Source: Ruminococcaceae bacterium BL-4 (lineage in GTDB: Bacteria; Bacillota; Clostridia; Oscillospirales; Acutalibacteraceae). Taken from it: a DNA stretch of 64,000 nt. The notes under the pieces were generated by a model that saw only the letters and a program-made list of their open reading frames with translations, was not told the origin of the DNA and ran no database searches. The translations under genes were made by a program, and so were the position numbers. The DNA lies in contig LR778134.1 of the NCBI GenBank assembly GCA_902809935.1, positions 2,046,001 through 2,110,000 of the forward strand, written 5' to 3'. The first letter of the stretch is position 1, and each line of letters begins with the position of its first letter. This document shows positions 26,355 through 33,639 of the stretch, piece by piece.

Positions 26355-27650
26355 ATGGCAGAACTGAAATATACTGATACCGGACGTTTACTCTTTACAA
26401 AAGAGATGAAAAAAGATTATACCCTTCTTTGTCCGATGATGCTCCCGATTCATTTTTCCCTTTTCATAGATGTTTTCCGCAACTGCGGATATAAAGTGGA
26501 ATTGCTGCAAAATGATGGGCCTGCGATTGTTCAGGAAGGGCTCAAATACGTTCACAATGATACCTGTTACCCGGCACTTCTTGTGATCGGACAATTTATA
26601 GACGCTCTTCACTCGGGAAAATATGATCTCGACCACACCGCCCTGATCATTACACAGACCGGCGGCGGCTGCCGTGCAAGCAATTACATTCACTTGTTGC
26701 GCAAAGCGCTTCATAAAGCTGGGATGGATCAAATCCCAGTTGTAAGCTTAAATCTTTCCCGTTTGGAATCTAATCCCGGCTTTTCCATTACTCTAAGTAT
26801 GCTGCGAAAAGTAATCGCTGCCGTCGCCTATGGAGATGCTTTGATGGCACTGCGTAACCAAACCAAGCCTTACGAAACACACGTTGGCGACAGTGAGGCA
26901 CTCGTAAAAGATTGGGTTGATGAACTTTGTTCCCAATTTAAACGCGGAAAAGGATTGGGCTTAAAGGCAGAAAAAGAAAACCTACTCAAAATCGTTCATG
27001 ATTTTGCTAAAATCCCAACTCAAGCGGTTCGAAAAATTCGGGTCGGTATCGTTGGGGAAATCTACGTAAAATATGCAGCCTTTGCAAATAACCATCTTGA
27101 GGATTTTCTTTTCGATCAGGGTTGCGAAGTAAACGTTCCGGGCCTTTTGAATTTTGCAATTTTTAAGGTTGATAACCGCTTGGAAGATATTAAACTTTAT
27201 GGCGGAAATCCATTTAAGTTTGGTGCGGTCAGCGTTTTATTTGATTATCTGACAAAAATGCAGAATATTTTGACAGAAGCTTTTCAAAGCGAGCCCAAAT
27301 TTGAAGCACCCACCCCATACGCTAAAGTAAAAGAATTAACGAACGGCGTGATTGGTTATGGGGATAAGATGGGCGAAGGATGGCTCTTGACCGGCGAAAT
27401 GCTGGAGCTCTGCGAAACAGGTTATGAAAATATCGTCTGCGCACAGCCCTTTGGCTGTCTTCCCAATCATATCTGCGGAAAAGGAATGATTCACCGAATC
27501 AAAACGCTGCGGCCAGAAAGCAACATTGTTCCGATCGATTACGATCCTAGCGCAACTATGGTCAATCAAGAAAACCGTATCAAGTTAATGCTGGCAGTGG
27601 CTCGTGAAAACCTGCAGAAAAAAGCTGTGCAATCTGACAAAAAAGATTAA
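26355..27650 (+). CDS. 2-hydroxyacyl-CoA dehydratase (HgdB/CoA-substrate-specific)-like subunit
   Basis: A 431-residue protein resembling the HGD-D/HgdB dehydratase subunit. It has a cysteine in HNDTCYPALLVIGQF, QTGGGCRASNYIHLLRKAL, and QPFGCLPNHICGKG, all consistent with iron-sulfur ligation. It begins 9 bases after the activase stop, in the same reading frame (one stop plus three sense codons between). GTGAGG, overlapping that stop, serves as ribosome binding site, so the two are translationally coupled. Fused or adjacent versions of this pair are common in anaerobic Firmicutes, but their substrate is not established. Confidence 0.85.
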   Translation: MAELKYTDTGRLLFTKEMKKDYTLLCPMMLPIHFSLFIDVFRNCGYKVELLQNDGPAIVQEGLKYVHNDTCYPALLVIGQFIDALHSGKYDLDHTALIITQTGGGCRASNYIHLLRKALHKAGMDQIPVVSLNLSRLESNPGFSITLSMLRKVIAAVAYGDALMALRNQTKPYETHVGDSEALVKDWVDELCSQFKRGKGLGLKAEKENLLKIVHDFAKIPTQAVRKIRVGIVGEIYVKYAAFANNHLEDFLFDQGCEVNVPGLLNFAIFKVDNRLEDIKLYGGNPFKFGAVSVLFDYLTKMQNILTEAFQSEPKFEAPTPYAKVKELTNGVIGYGDKMGEGWLLTGEMLELCETGYENIVCAQPFGCLPNHICGKGMIHRIKTLRPESNIVPIDYDPSATMVNQENRIKLMLAVARENLQKKAVQSDKKD

Positions 27651-27676
27651 AATCAAATAAAAGTCTCCTGTTATAG

Positions 27677-27704
27677 TTGCTTTTTCGCTAAATTTGTTGA
27701 TAAT
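27677..27704 (+). promoter_or_regulatory. probable promoter of mscL
   Basis: TTGCTT (27677-27682), 16-base spacer, GATAAT (27699-27704). Confidence 0.5.
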
Positions 27705-27738
27705 AAAAGTAACTTCTAGAAAGGCAGGAGATTTTTTT

Positions 27739-28143
27739 ATGAAAAAATTCATTCAGGAGTTTAAAGACTTTTCCATGCGCGGCAACGTTATGGATATGGC
27801 TGTCGGCGTTGTAATAGGCACTGCTTTCAGCGCAATTATCACTTCCCTTGTAAAAGACATCATTATGCCCCTGCTTGGCCTTTTAACCGGAGGCCTTGAT
27901 CTTTCCAATCTGTCTGTCACCTTACTCGGAAAAGCCGTACTGACTTATGGTTCTTTTATTCAAAATATCTTTAACTTTTTGATGATTTCTCTTTCGATTT
28001 TCCTAATGGTGAAATTTGCAAACAAAGTCAGCAGCCTTCGTCAGAAACAAAATGAGCAAAAAGAAAAAGTTTTAGAACCTTCAAAAGAAGAATTGCTTTT
28101 AACTGAAATTCGTGATCTATTAAAAAAGCAATCAGAAAAATAA
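27739..28143 (+). CDS. mscL: large-conductance mechanosensitive channel
   Basis: A 134-residue MscL. The amphipathic N-terminus KKFIQEFKDFSMRGNVMDMAVGVVIGTAFSAIITSLVKD contains the gating helix TM1. A periplasm-facing loop, TM2 (about 73-96) and a charged C-terminal helix (EILLTEIRDLL-like) complete it. It opens under membrane tension during osmotic downshock. The chosen ATG at 27739 has GGAG 8 bases upstream; the frame is open back to 27694, but that part contains the likely promoter. Confidence 0.96.
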   Translation: MKKFIQEFKDFSMRGNVMDMAVGVVIGTAFSAIITSLVKDIIMPLLGLLTGGLDLSNLSVTLLGKAVLTYGSFIQNIFNFLMISLSIFLMVKFANKVSSLRQKQNEQKEKVLEPSKEELLLTEIRDLLKKQSEK

Positions 28144-28184
28144 AAAATCCGGCTTTCTCTTTTGAGAAGGCCGGATTTTTTTAT
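28143..28184. terminator. bidirectional terminator
   Basis: AAATCCGGC-TTCTC / GAGAA-GCCGGATTTTTTT hairpin between convergent genes. Confidence 0.9.
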
Positions 28185-28200
28185 TTACATGTTAGTTAAC

Positions 28201-29808
28201 TCAGCGATCCCACTTTTCACAGAGTTTCATAAGTTCATTTGTAAACCGGGTCAAATCTTTATTGGCCCCTCCCTCATTATGCCGAATAACGTCTTCCAGG
28301 CGATGTTGAGCCGCCACCAACCGCGCATAAATAGGTGAAGGCTGCCTGCCGGAAAGCGCCACCTTTTTGGGATGCAAAACTTGTGCTTCCATTCCATAAT
28401 CCAACACACGATCCGAAAGCAAATCATAGCAGGCATTAAAATTCGGCGCATAGGCATCGAATCCATAATGCTTCAGTTCTTCTGTAAATCCTTCACAGCA
28501 TTTCTGCTCTCCGTGGACAACAAAGACTTTTTTAGGCGCCGGCTGATAAGCTTTAATCCAACGTAATAGTCCAGTATGATCTGCATGTCCTGACAGCATG
28601 CGAAAATTAAAAATATGTGCTTTAACCGCAATCTGTTCGCCAAATAGTTTTACAAAATCAATTCCGTCCAAAAGGATTCTTCCAAGGGTTCCATTCGCCT
28701 GAAACCCAACAAAGATGATGGAGCACTCCGGCCGCCAGAGATTATGCTTTAAATGATGACGAATTCTTCCAGCTTCACACATACCGCTGGAAGAAAGGAT
28801 TACTTTCGGGACGCCGTCCGTATTGAGTGATTTGGATTCTTCCACACTTTCTGTCATATGGAGGTTTGGAAAAGAAATCGGTTCAAAACCATGATCAATC
28901 AATTGGGCAGTCTCCTCATCTGCATAACCGTGGAGATCTCCGCTATAAATTTTTGTAGCTTCAGTTGCAAGAGGAGAATCCACATAAACCGGAAAACTTG
29001 GATTTTTAGGCGTTAGATGACGTTCTTTGATTTCCCGTATTGCATAAAGCAGCTCCTGCGTACGTCCTACTGCAAAGGATGGAATCACTACATTCCCGTG
29101 ATTTGACAGAGTATTATCAATAATATCGGCAAAAGCTTTGGTATAATCATCTATATGCTCATGTTCCCGATCTCCATAAGTGGATTCCATAAGAACATAA
29201 TCCGCTTCGGTAATGTAGGTTGGATTTCTAATAATCGGAATATCAATGTTCCCAATATCACCTGAAAATACAATCTTTTTTGTGATATTATTTTCCGTGG
29301 CCCAAACTTCAATGCTGGAACTGCCTAAAAGATGTCCTGCATCTACAAAACGAATTTTTACTCCTTCACAGAGATCAATCATCTCTCCATATGAATACGG
29401 AGTAAGATACTTTAAGGTATCTTCTGCATCCTTTACGGTATAAAGCGGCTCTACAGGCGCTTTGCCTGCTCGTTTTCCCTTACGAGATTCATATTCTGCA
29501 TCCATCTCTTGAATATGCGCACTGTCTCGCAGCATGATAGAAAGAAGCTCACAAGTTTTCCCCGTTGCACAAATTTTTCCTTGAAATCCCTGCTTGACCA
29601 AAAGCGGCAATCGGCCCGAATGATCAATATGGGCATGGGTAACGAGAACATAATCCACTTTATTTGCAGCAAACGGCAGCTTTGCGTTATCTGTTACATC
29701 CGCTCCCTGCTGCAGTCCGCAGTCAATCAAAATTGTCTTGTCCCCCACCGTAAGACAATGACAGCTACCTGTTACCTCTTTATCAGCACCGTAAAAATTC
29801 AACTTCAT
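28201..29808 (-). CDS. RNA-type MBL-fold metallo-hydrolase (beta-CASP, YSH1/CPSF73-like)
   Basis: A 535-residue beta-CASP metallo-beta-lactamase. The metal motif HAHIDH is at residues 58-63. Further motifs are DAGHLLGSSSIEV, SGDIGNIDIPI, the beta-CASP helical region with SSSGMCEAGRIRHHLK, and a RNA-specificity (RMMBL) tail around MLSGHADHTGLLRW. Bacterial members of this COG1236 group are endo/exo-type RNA nucleases distinct from RNase J. The start is the ATG at 29806-29808, 11 bases after AAGGAG; the in-frame GTG at 29820 touches the same site. It lies 18 bases downstream of exonuclease III and is probably cotranscribed. Confidence 0.88.
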   Translation of the reverse strand: MKLNFYGADKEVTGSCHCLTVGDKTILIDCGLQQGADVTDNAKLPFAANKVDYVLVTHAHIDHSGRLPLLVKQGFQGKICATGKTCELLSIMLRDSAHIQEMDAEYESRKGKRAGKAPVEPLYTVKDAEDTLKYLTPYSYGEMIDLCEGVKIRFVDAGHLLGSSSIEVWATENNITKKIVFSGDIGNIDIPIIRNPTYITEADYVLMESTYGDREHEHIDDYTKAFADIIDNTLSNHGNVVIPSFAVGRTQELLYAIREIKERHLTPKNPSFPVYVDSPLATEATKIYSGDLHGYADEETAQLIDHGFEPISFPNLHMTESVEESKSLNTDGVPKVILSSSGMCEAGRIRHHLKHNLWRPECSIIFVGFQANGTLGRILLDGIDFVKLFGEQIAVKAHIFNFRMLSGHADHTGLLRWIKAYQPAPKKVFVVHGEQKCCEGFTEELKHYGFDAYAPNFNACYDLLSDRVLDYGMEAQVLHPKKVALSGRQPSPIYARLVAAQHRLEDVIRHNEGGANKDLTRFTNELMKLCEKWDR

Positions 29809-29826
29809 CTTATTTATCACTCCTTA

Positions 29827-30579
29827 TCATTCAAAATCGAGTTCTATCGGACAGTGATCGCTCCCCATCACTTCACTGAGGATTTCACTGTTCTGAACAT
29901 GTGAAAAAAAACGCTCAGAAACCAAGAAATAGTCAATCCGCCATCCCGCATTATGCTCTCGTGCACGGAATCGATAACTCCACCAACTATATGCACCGAT
30001 TGCTTCTGGATGAAGCCGCCGAAATGTATCCACGAATCCGCTCTCAAGAAGCTGCGTAAATTTTTCCCTCTCTTGATCTGAAAAACCAGCATGACCTTGG
30101 TTTGGCTTTGGATTTTTTAGATCGATTTCCTCATGCGCTACATTCATATCGCCGCAGACAATCACCGGCTTTTTTTGATCCAGCTTCATTAGATAAGTAC
30201 GAAATGCATCTTCCCATTCCATTCTATAAGGCAAGCGCTTTAATTCATCCTGAGAATTTGGCGTATAAACAGTTACCAGGTAATATTCCGGATATTCCAG
30301 GGTTATTGAACGCCCTTCTCCCATATGGTCAGGATCATCAATATCATACTGAACACTAATCGGCAAATTTTTCGTAAAAATTGCGGTACCGGAATATCCT
30401 TTTCTAAGGGCAGAATTCCAATAACGGGTGTATCCGGGTAATTTGAAATCTGCTTGTTCCGGCTGCATTTTTGTCTCTTGCAAACAAATCGTATCCGCGT
30501 TTGATTCTTTCAAAAATTCCAGAAACCCTTTTTGTAGGCAAGCGCGCAAGCCATTTACATTCCAGGAAAGAAACTTCAT
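29827..30579 (-). CDS. xth: exodeoxyribonuclease III (AP endonuclease)
   Basis: A 250-residue EEP-family nuclease. MKFLSWNVNGLRACLQKGFLEFL supplies the first Asn, ICLQETKM supplies the metal Glu, and VIVCGDMNVAHEEIDLKNPK supplies Asp and Asn. WSYRFRAREHNAGWRIDYFLVS and MGSDHCPIELDF supply the final Asp-His. It cuts at abasic sites in base excision repair and removes 3' blocks. The length matches ExoA/XthA. It heads a two-gene unit with the MBL nuclease. Confidence 0.96.
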   Translation of the reverse strand: MKFLSWNVNGLRACLQKGFLEFLKESNADTICLQETKMQPEQADFKLPGYTRYWNSALRKGYSGTAIFTKNLPISVQYDIDDPDHMGEGRSITLEYPEYYLVTVYTPNSQDELKRLPYRMEWEDAFRTYLMKLDQKKPVIVCGDMNVAHEEIDLKNPKPNQGHAGFSDQEREKFTQLLESGFVDTFRRLHPEAIGAYSWWSYRFRAREHNAGWRIDYFLVSERFFSHVQNSEILSEVMGSDHCPIELDFE

Positions 30580-30700
30580 TTAGCACCTCCACAAATTGCT
30601 TCCTTTTTGTTTTTAATTATATCATATTTTGTGTGAATCTACTATAATTTTTTTATTTCTGTTTTTAAGCAGAAAAATTAAAACAAATCAGCATGAATAA

Positions 30701-30731
30701 AATTGGCCCTTGCTATAAAAGCAAGGGCCAA
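30701..30731 (-). terminator. terminator of the 66-residue protein gene
   Basis: TTGGCCCTTGC/GCAAGGGCCAA hairpin followed by TTTTATTC on the minus strand, just after the stop codon at 30738. Confidence 0.8.
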
Positions 30732-30737
30732 ATAAAA

Positions 30738-30938
30738 TCATAGATCCTGAAGATCAGCTTCTGGCATATCATTTTCAAGATTGTCCCTTCCGAGATCGGT
30801 ATCAATTACCGGATAAGCATCTTTACGAATAGGACGGTCGGTTTTGGGGATTTCGTGTTCCTTTCGTACCACATGGGGTTCTTTATATGGAACAGGGTCA
30901 CCAAAAGTACGATCTGGTTGTCCATCAAATTTGCTCAT
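30738..30938 (-). CDS. small hydrophilic protein of unknown function
   Basis: A 66-residue protein beginning MSKFDGQPDRTFGDPVPYKE. It is acidic overall, rich in Asp/Glu/Pro/Arg, and has no Cys, no hydrophobic segment and no recognisable fold, so it may be disordered. It is supported as a real gene by GAGGTG 5 bases before the ATG and by a strong terminator directly after the stop. Function is not recognised. Confidence 0.7.
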   Translation of the reverse strand: MSKFDGQPDRTFGDPVPYKEPHVVRKEHEIPKTDRPIRKDAYPVIDTDLGRDNLENDMPEADLQDL

Positions 30939-31069
30939 AAAATCACCTCAAAACTAGAATGTACAAACCAATAAAATTTATCCGTTAACTTATAAAAATG
31001 AAGAAATAGGAAAGTTCTTGTTTATCTTGGAAAAATCCGAAAAATCAAAGTTAAAAACAACATTAAATC

Positions 31070-31099
31070 AAAAAAAGCCGCCCCAGTTAAGGGACGGTT
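31070..31099 (-). terminator. terminator of the zinc-ribbon gene
   Basis: AACCGTCCC / GGGGCGGCT stem (one mismatch) followed by seven T on the minus strand. Confidence 0.8.
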
Positions 31100-31115
31100 C
31101 TCAAAAGACTAAAAT

Positions 31116-31394
31116 TTATCTTTTATTGCTAAAGCATTCACTGCAGTAAACAGGGCGATCGTCGCGCGGCTGGAAAGGAACCTTGCAAGGTCTTCCACAG
31201 GAAGCACAGACAGCATCATACATCTGACGCTCTCCGCGTCCACCGTTTGAATTTTGTCTACGTGCTTTGCGGCATTCTGGGCAACGCTGGGGCTCATTAG
31301 TAAAGCCTTTCTCAGCAAAAAACTCCTGCTCTCCAGCAGTAAAGGTGAAATTCTGACCGCAATCCTTGCAGACGAGGGTTTTGTCTTGATACAT
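31116..31394 (-). CDS. small zinc-ribbon protein (zf-trcl/CxxC-x17-CxxC type)
   Basis: A 92-residue protein with two zinc-binding modules. The N-terminal one is CKDCGQNFTFTAGEQEFFAEKG...CPECR, the zf-trcl signature of small Firmicutes and chloroflexi proteins. The C-terminal one is CASCGRPCKVPFQP...YCSECF. A glycine/arginine/asparagine-rich linker joins them. It probably binds nucleic acid or protein, but no function is established. AAGAGG is 6 bases before the ATG. An overlapping reading frame on the same strand is a shadow. Confidence 0.85.
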   Translation of the reverse strand: MYQDKTLVCKDCGQNFTFTAGEQEFFAEKGFTNEPQRCPECRKARRQNSNGGRGERQMYDAVCASCGRPCKVPFQPRDDRPVYCSECFSNKR

Positions 31395-31601
31395 ATAATA
31401 CCTCTTAAATTATGATAGTTCACCATTCGGTGACTTATTTAGTATATGCCCTAATTATCTAAAAGTCAATCAAAATAAAATAAATTATATGGTATTACTT
31501 GAGATTTTTTTTTAAAATTGGAAAGAATGGATTTTTACTTACTTTTCATGCAAAAATGAATGGCTTAAGTTTACATCATTCGTGGAGAAGGATTGTTTCC
31601 C

Positions 31602-31641
31602 TTGTGTGCAACACACAATTTTCTGAAAATTTCCATATAAT
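31602..31641 (+). promoter_or_regulatory. palindromic operator plus -10 of the cupin gene
   Basis: A perfect 7-base inverted repeat TTGTGTG-CAA-CACACAA (31602-31618) lies where a -35 would begin, followed by TATAAT at 31636-31641. The dyad looks like a regulator site covering the promoter. The regulator is unknown. Confidence 0.65.
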
Positions 31642-31680
31642 TTGAATGGGTAAAATTTATTTAAAGGAGTCGACGACATT

Positions 31681-32118
31681 ATGAACAGATGTTTTCACCC
31701 GACGAGTGAAACATTGAAAGATTATGGCCCTAATCCATATGTGATTAATATCGAAGCAGCTACTAAACAAAATAATAACTATCGTACTGCATTATGGACG
31801 GGCAATTATCTACAAACAACCTTAATGAGTATTCCAGTCAACGGAGACATCGGATTGGAAATGCACCCTGACACAGACCAGTTTCTGCGAATTGAGTGTG
31901 GCCGCGGAATTGCAAAAATGGGACGCAATAAAAATGATTTAAATTTTCAGAAAAATGTTTCTTCTGGATATGCAATATTTGTTCCGGCAGGCACCTGGCA
32001 TAATTTAATCAATACCGGAAACGTTCCATTAAAATTATATTCCATTTATGCGCCACCGCATCATCCACGCGGAACAGTGCACAAAACCAAAAAAGATGCA
32101 CTTGCTGCAGAGAAATAA
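31681..32118 (+). CDS. single-domain cupin protein
   Basis: A 145-residue protein with a cupin core. Motif 1 is GLEMHPDTDQFLRIECGRG, where the usual G(X)5HXH... pattern is reduced to one His and an Asp. Motif 2 is GYAIFVPAGTWHNLINTG, containing P-G-x-W-H-N. HHPRGTVHKTKKDA at the C-terminus is typical of a conserved family of small bacterial cupins, some linked to stress or spores. The metal and substrate are unknown. AAGGAG lies 11 bases upstream. It is a single-gene unit behind a palindromic operator and before a terminator. Confidence 0.85.
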   Translation: MNRCFHPTSETLKDYGPNPYVINIEAATKQNNNYRTALWTGNYLQTTLMSIPVNGDIGLEMHPDTDQFLRIECGRGIAKMGRNKNDLNFQKNVSSGYAIFVPAGTWHNLINTGNVPLKLYSIYAPPHHPRGTVHKTKKDALAAEK

Positions 32119-32121
32119 ACT

Positions 32122-32158
32122 TACAGCGTCCTCCGCTTTTGCGGTCGACGCTGTTTTT
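32122..32158 (+). terminator. terminator of the cupin gene
   Basis: ACAGCGTC-CCGC / GCGG-GACGCTGTTTTT hairpin starting 3 bases after the stop codon. Confidence 0.9.
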
Positions 32159-32278
32159 GTCTCCAATAAACGGTGAAAAAATTTTTAAAAATATATTTCA
32201 TGCAAAAATGCACCTTTTTTGGTTATGATAAGAGGAAATATTATTTTATGCTTCATAATTTCGAAAGAAGGTGTAAAA

Positions 32279-32467
32279 GTGAAAAATATAGGAAATGTAG
32301 GCCGAGTGATACGGGCAGTCCTTGCTGTAATTCTGTTTAGTCTGTCTTTTTCACTTCCTAAAAATAAAAAATGGTTTAGTCTGTTCGGGTTTATACCATT
32401 AGCTACTGCTATTTCTGGGGTATGCCCTTTATATTCTTTCCTTCATATTTCCACAAGAAAACAATAA
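32279..32467 (+). CDS. small DUF2892 (YgaP-type) membrane protein
   Basis: A 62-residue protein starting at GTG 32279. It matches the DUF2892 pattern: MKNIGNVGRVIRAVLAVILF, a charged turn, and GFIPLATAISGVCPLYSFL with the conserved CPLY. Two hydrophobic helices form a hairpin in the membrane. In YgaP the same domain follows a rhodanese; alone, its role is unknown. GAAGGTG lies 5 bases before the GTG. The longer frame from 32219 lacks a ribosome binding site. Upstream TATGAT (32224-32229) lies 17 bases after TGCAAA, part of the repeated CATGCAAAAATG motif. Confidence 0.8.
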   Translation: MKNIGNVGRVIRAVLAVILFSLSFSLPKNKKWFSLFGFIPLATAISGVCPLYSFLHISTRKQ

Positions 32468-32489
32468 ATAACCATAAACGGATTCTATC

Positions 32490-32520
32490 TTTTTTGACGA
32501 CTCTCGAGTCGTCATTTTTT
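32490..32520 (+). terminator. terminator of the DUF2892 gene
   Basis: TGACGACTC/GAGTCGTCA hairpin followed by ATTTTTT. Confidence 0.8.
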
Positions 32521-32606
32521 ATATTTCAGTCCGCTTTGTATTAACTTTCAATATTTTATTTGTTGATTTTAAGAATAAATTTATATAATTTTGTTAAAAA
32601 AATATA

Positions 32607-32635
32607 TTTAATTACAATTCAGCTGTGCATATAAT
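32607..32635 (+). promoter_or_regulatory. possible promoter of the 59-residue ORF
   Basis: TTTAAT (32607-32612), 17-base spacer, TATAAT (32630-32635), 19 bases before the ATG. The surroundings are very AT-rich, so chance matches are possible. Confidence 0.45.
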
Positions 32636-32653
32636 TGTGTTGGGGATGAAAAT

Positions 32654-32833
32654 ATGGGAAAAGATAAAAAATATATAAAATTCAAAAAGAAATATAAGAA
32701 AAAATACAAAAAGAAAGAGCAAAAAAAATTAAAATCACTAATAATATCTACCAATAATATTGTTGACAATTTAAATTTAATTTACGCCAAAATAGAGCAA
32801 CTAAAAGAAGAATTAAACCATGAAGAAAAATAA
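32654..32833 (+). CDS. very basic small protein (59 residues), function unknown
   Basis: The translation starts MGKDKKYIKFKKKYKKKYKK. The N-terminal half is almost entirely Lys and aromatic residues. The C-terminal half (NIVDNLNLIYAKIEQLKEEL) has heptad-like hydrophobic spacing and may form a coiled coil. GGGGATG lies just upstream, a TATAAT lies 19 bases before the start, and a clear terminator follows. The coding strand is extremely A-rich, so an artefact cannot be excluded, although the tail reads like protein. A nucleic-acid-binding or membrane-surface role is a guess. Confidence 0.5.
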   Translation: MGKDKKYIKFKKKYKKKYKKKEQKKLKSLIISTNNIVDNLNLIYAKIEQLKEELNHEEK

Positions 32834-32857
32834 CTTATAGGCAGTTACATTAAAAAG

Positions 32858-32903
32858 AATACCACCAGCCATCCGAAAAAATGATAGTTGGTGGTACCTT
32901 TTT
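32858..32903 (+). terminator. terminator hairpin
   Basis: ACCACCAGCCATC pairs imperfectly with GATAGTTGGTGGT, followed by ACCTTTTT. It lies between the small basic ORF and the convergent ABC genes. Confidence 0.8.
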
Positions 32904-32953
32904 GATGCGTAATTTTTTTGCTGTGGATATAAAAGTATAATTAGAACAAGTTT

Positions 32954-33625
32954 TTATTGTAAGGGAGAAAGATCAGCACATTTTGTGGATTTCAGTTCAT
33001 ACACAATATCAGCCTGACGGGCCACCTCAGGTGAATGGGTAACGATAATAACACATTTATTTTCTTCTTGAGCAAGTCGAAGAAAAATATTCATTACTGC
33101 ATTCTGTGTTTCTCCATCAAGATTACCGGTAGGCTCATCAGCTAACAAAATATCTGGATTGTAAGATAGTGCTCGTGCAATAGCGACGCGCTGCTGTTCG
33201 CCGCCGGAAAGTTTCAATACTCGGCGATTGGCCTTTACTTCGTCTAACTCTACTTTATCTAATAAATTCATAGCTACTTCACACCGGTCTTTGATCTTCA
33301 TGCCCGAGATATCCATAGACAATTCCACGTTTTCTACAGCAGTCAGTTGCGGAAGAAGATTGAATCCCTGAAACACAACGCCCACATATTTGCTGCGATA
33401 ATGATAACGGTCAATGGTGGTAATGTCTTTGTTCTGAAAAAGGATCGTACCGCTCGTAGGTTTGGCCAGCCCAGACAGCAGAGACAATAAAGTGGTTTTC
33501 CCTGCGCCAGACTTTCCCATAATAGCGTATACTTTTCCTTGTTCAAATGTATAGGTGATATCCTTAAGGATAGGATGTATTCCGTCGTAGGAATAACTGA
33601 GATTTTTCAGCTCCAATATGCTCAT
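32954..33625 (-). CDS. ABC transporter ATP-binding protein (MacB/LolD/VexB type)
   Basis: A 223-residue ATPase. Walker A is GKSGAGKTTLLS, the Q-loop is VFQGFNLLPQLTA, the signature is LSGGEQQRVAIARAL, Walker B is ILLADEPTG and the switch is IVTHSPEVARQAD. The sequence belongs to the MacB/LolD group that works with FtsX-like permeases as mechanotransmission machines rather than classic pumps. It lies 14 bases downstream of its permease. AGGAGGAG is about 7 bases before the ATG. No partner two-component system is next to it. Confidence 0.93.
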   Translation of the reverse strand: MSILELKNLSYSYDGIHPILKDITYTFEQGKVYAIMGKSGAGKTTLLSLLSGLAKPTSGTILFQNKDITTIDRYHYRSKYVGVVFQGFNLLPQLTAVENVELSMDISGMKIKDRCEVAMNLLDKVELDEVKANRRVLKLSGGEQQRVAIARALSYNPDILLADEPTGNLDGETQNAVMNIFLRLAQEENKCVIIVTHSPEVARQADIVYELKSTKCADLSPLQ

Positions 33626-33639
33626 AATAATCTCCTCCT

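Noticed and set aside
31109-31426. Overlapping frame on the same strand as the zinc-ribbon gene
   Set aside because: The other frame has paired CxxC motifs and the correctly spaced AAGAGG; this one has no domain.
32199-32229. CATGCAAAAATG as a forespore sigma-G promoter -35
   Set aside because: Only one of four copies has a suitably spaced -10-like element, so it is reported as a motif, not a promoter class.
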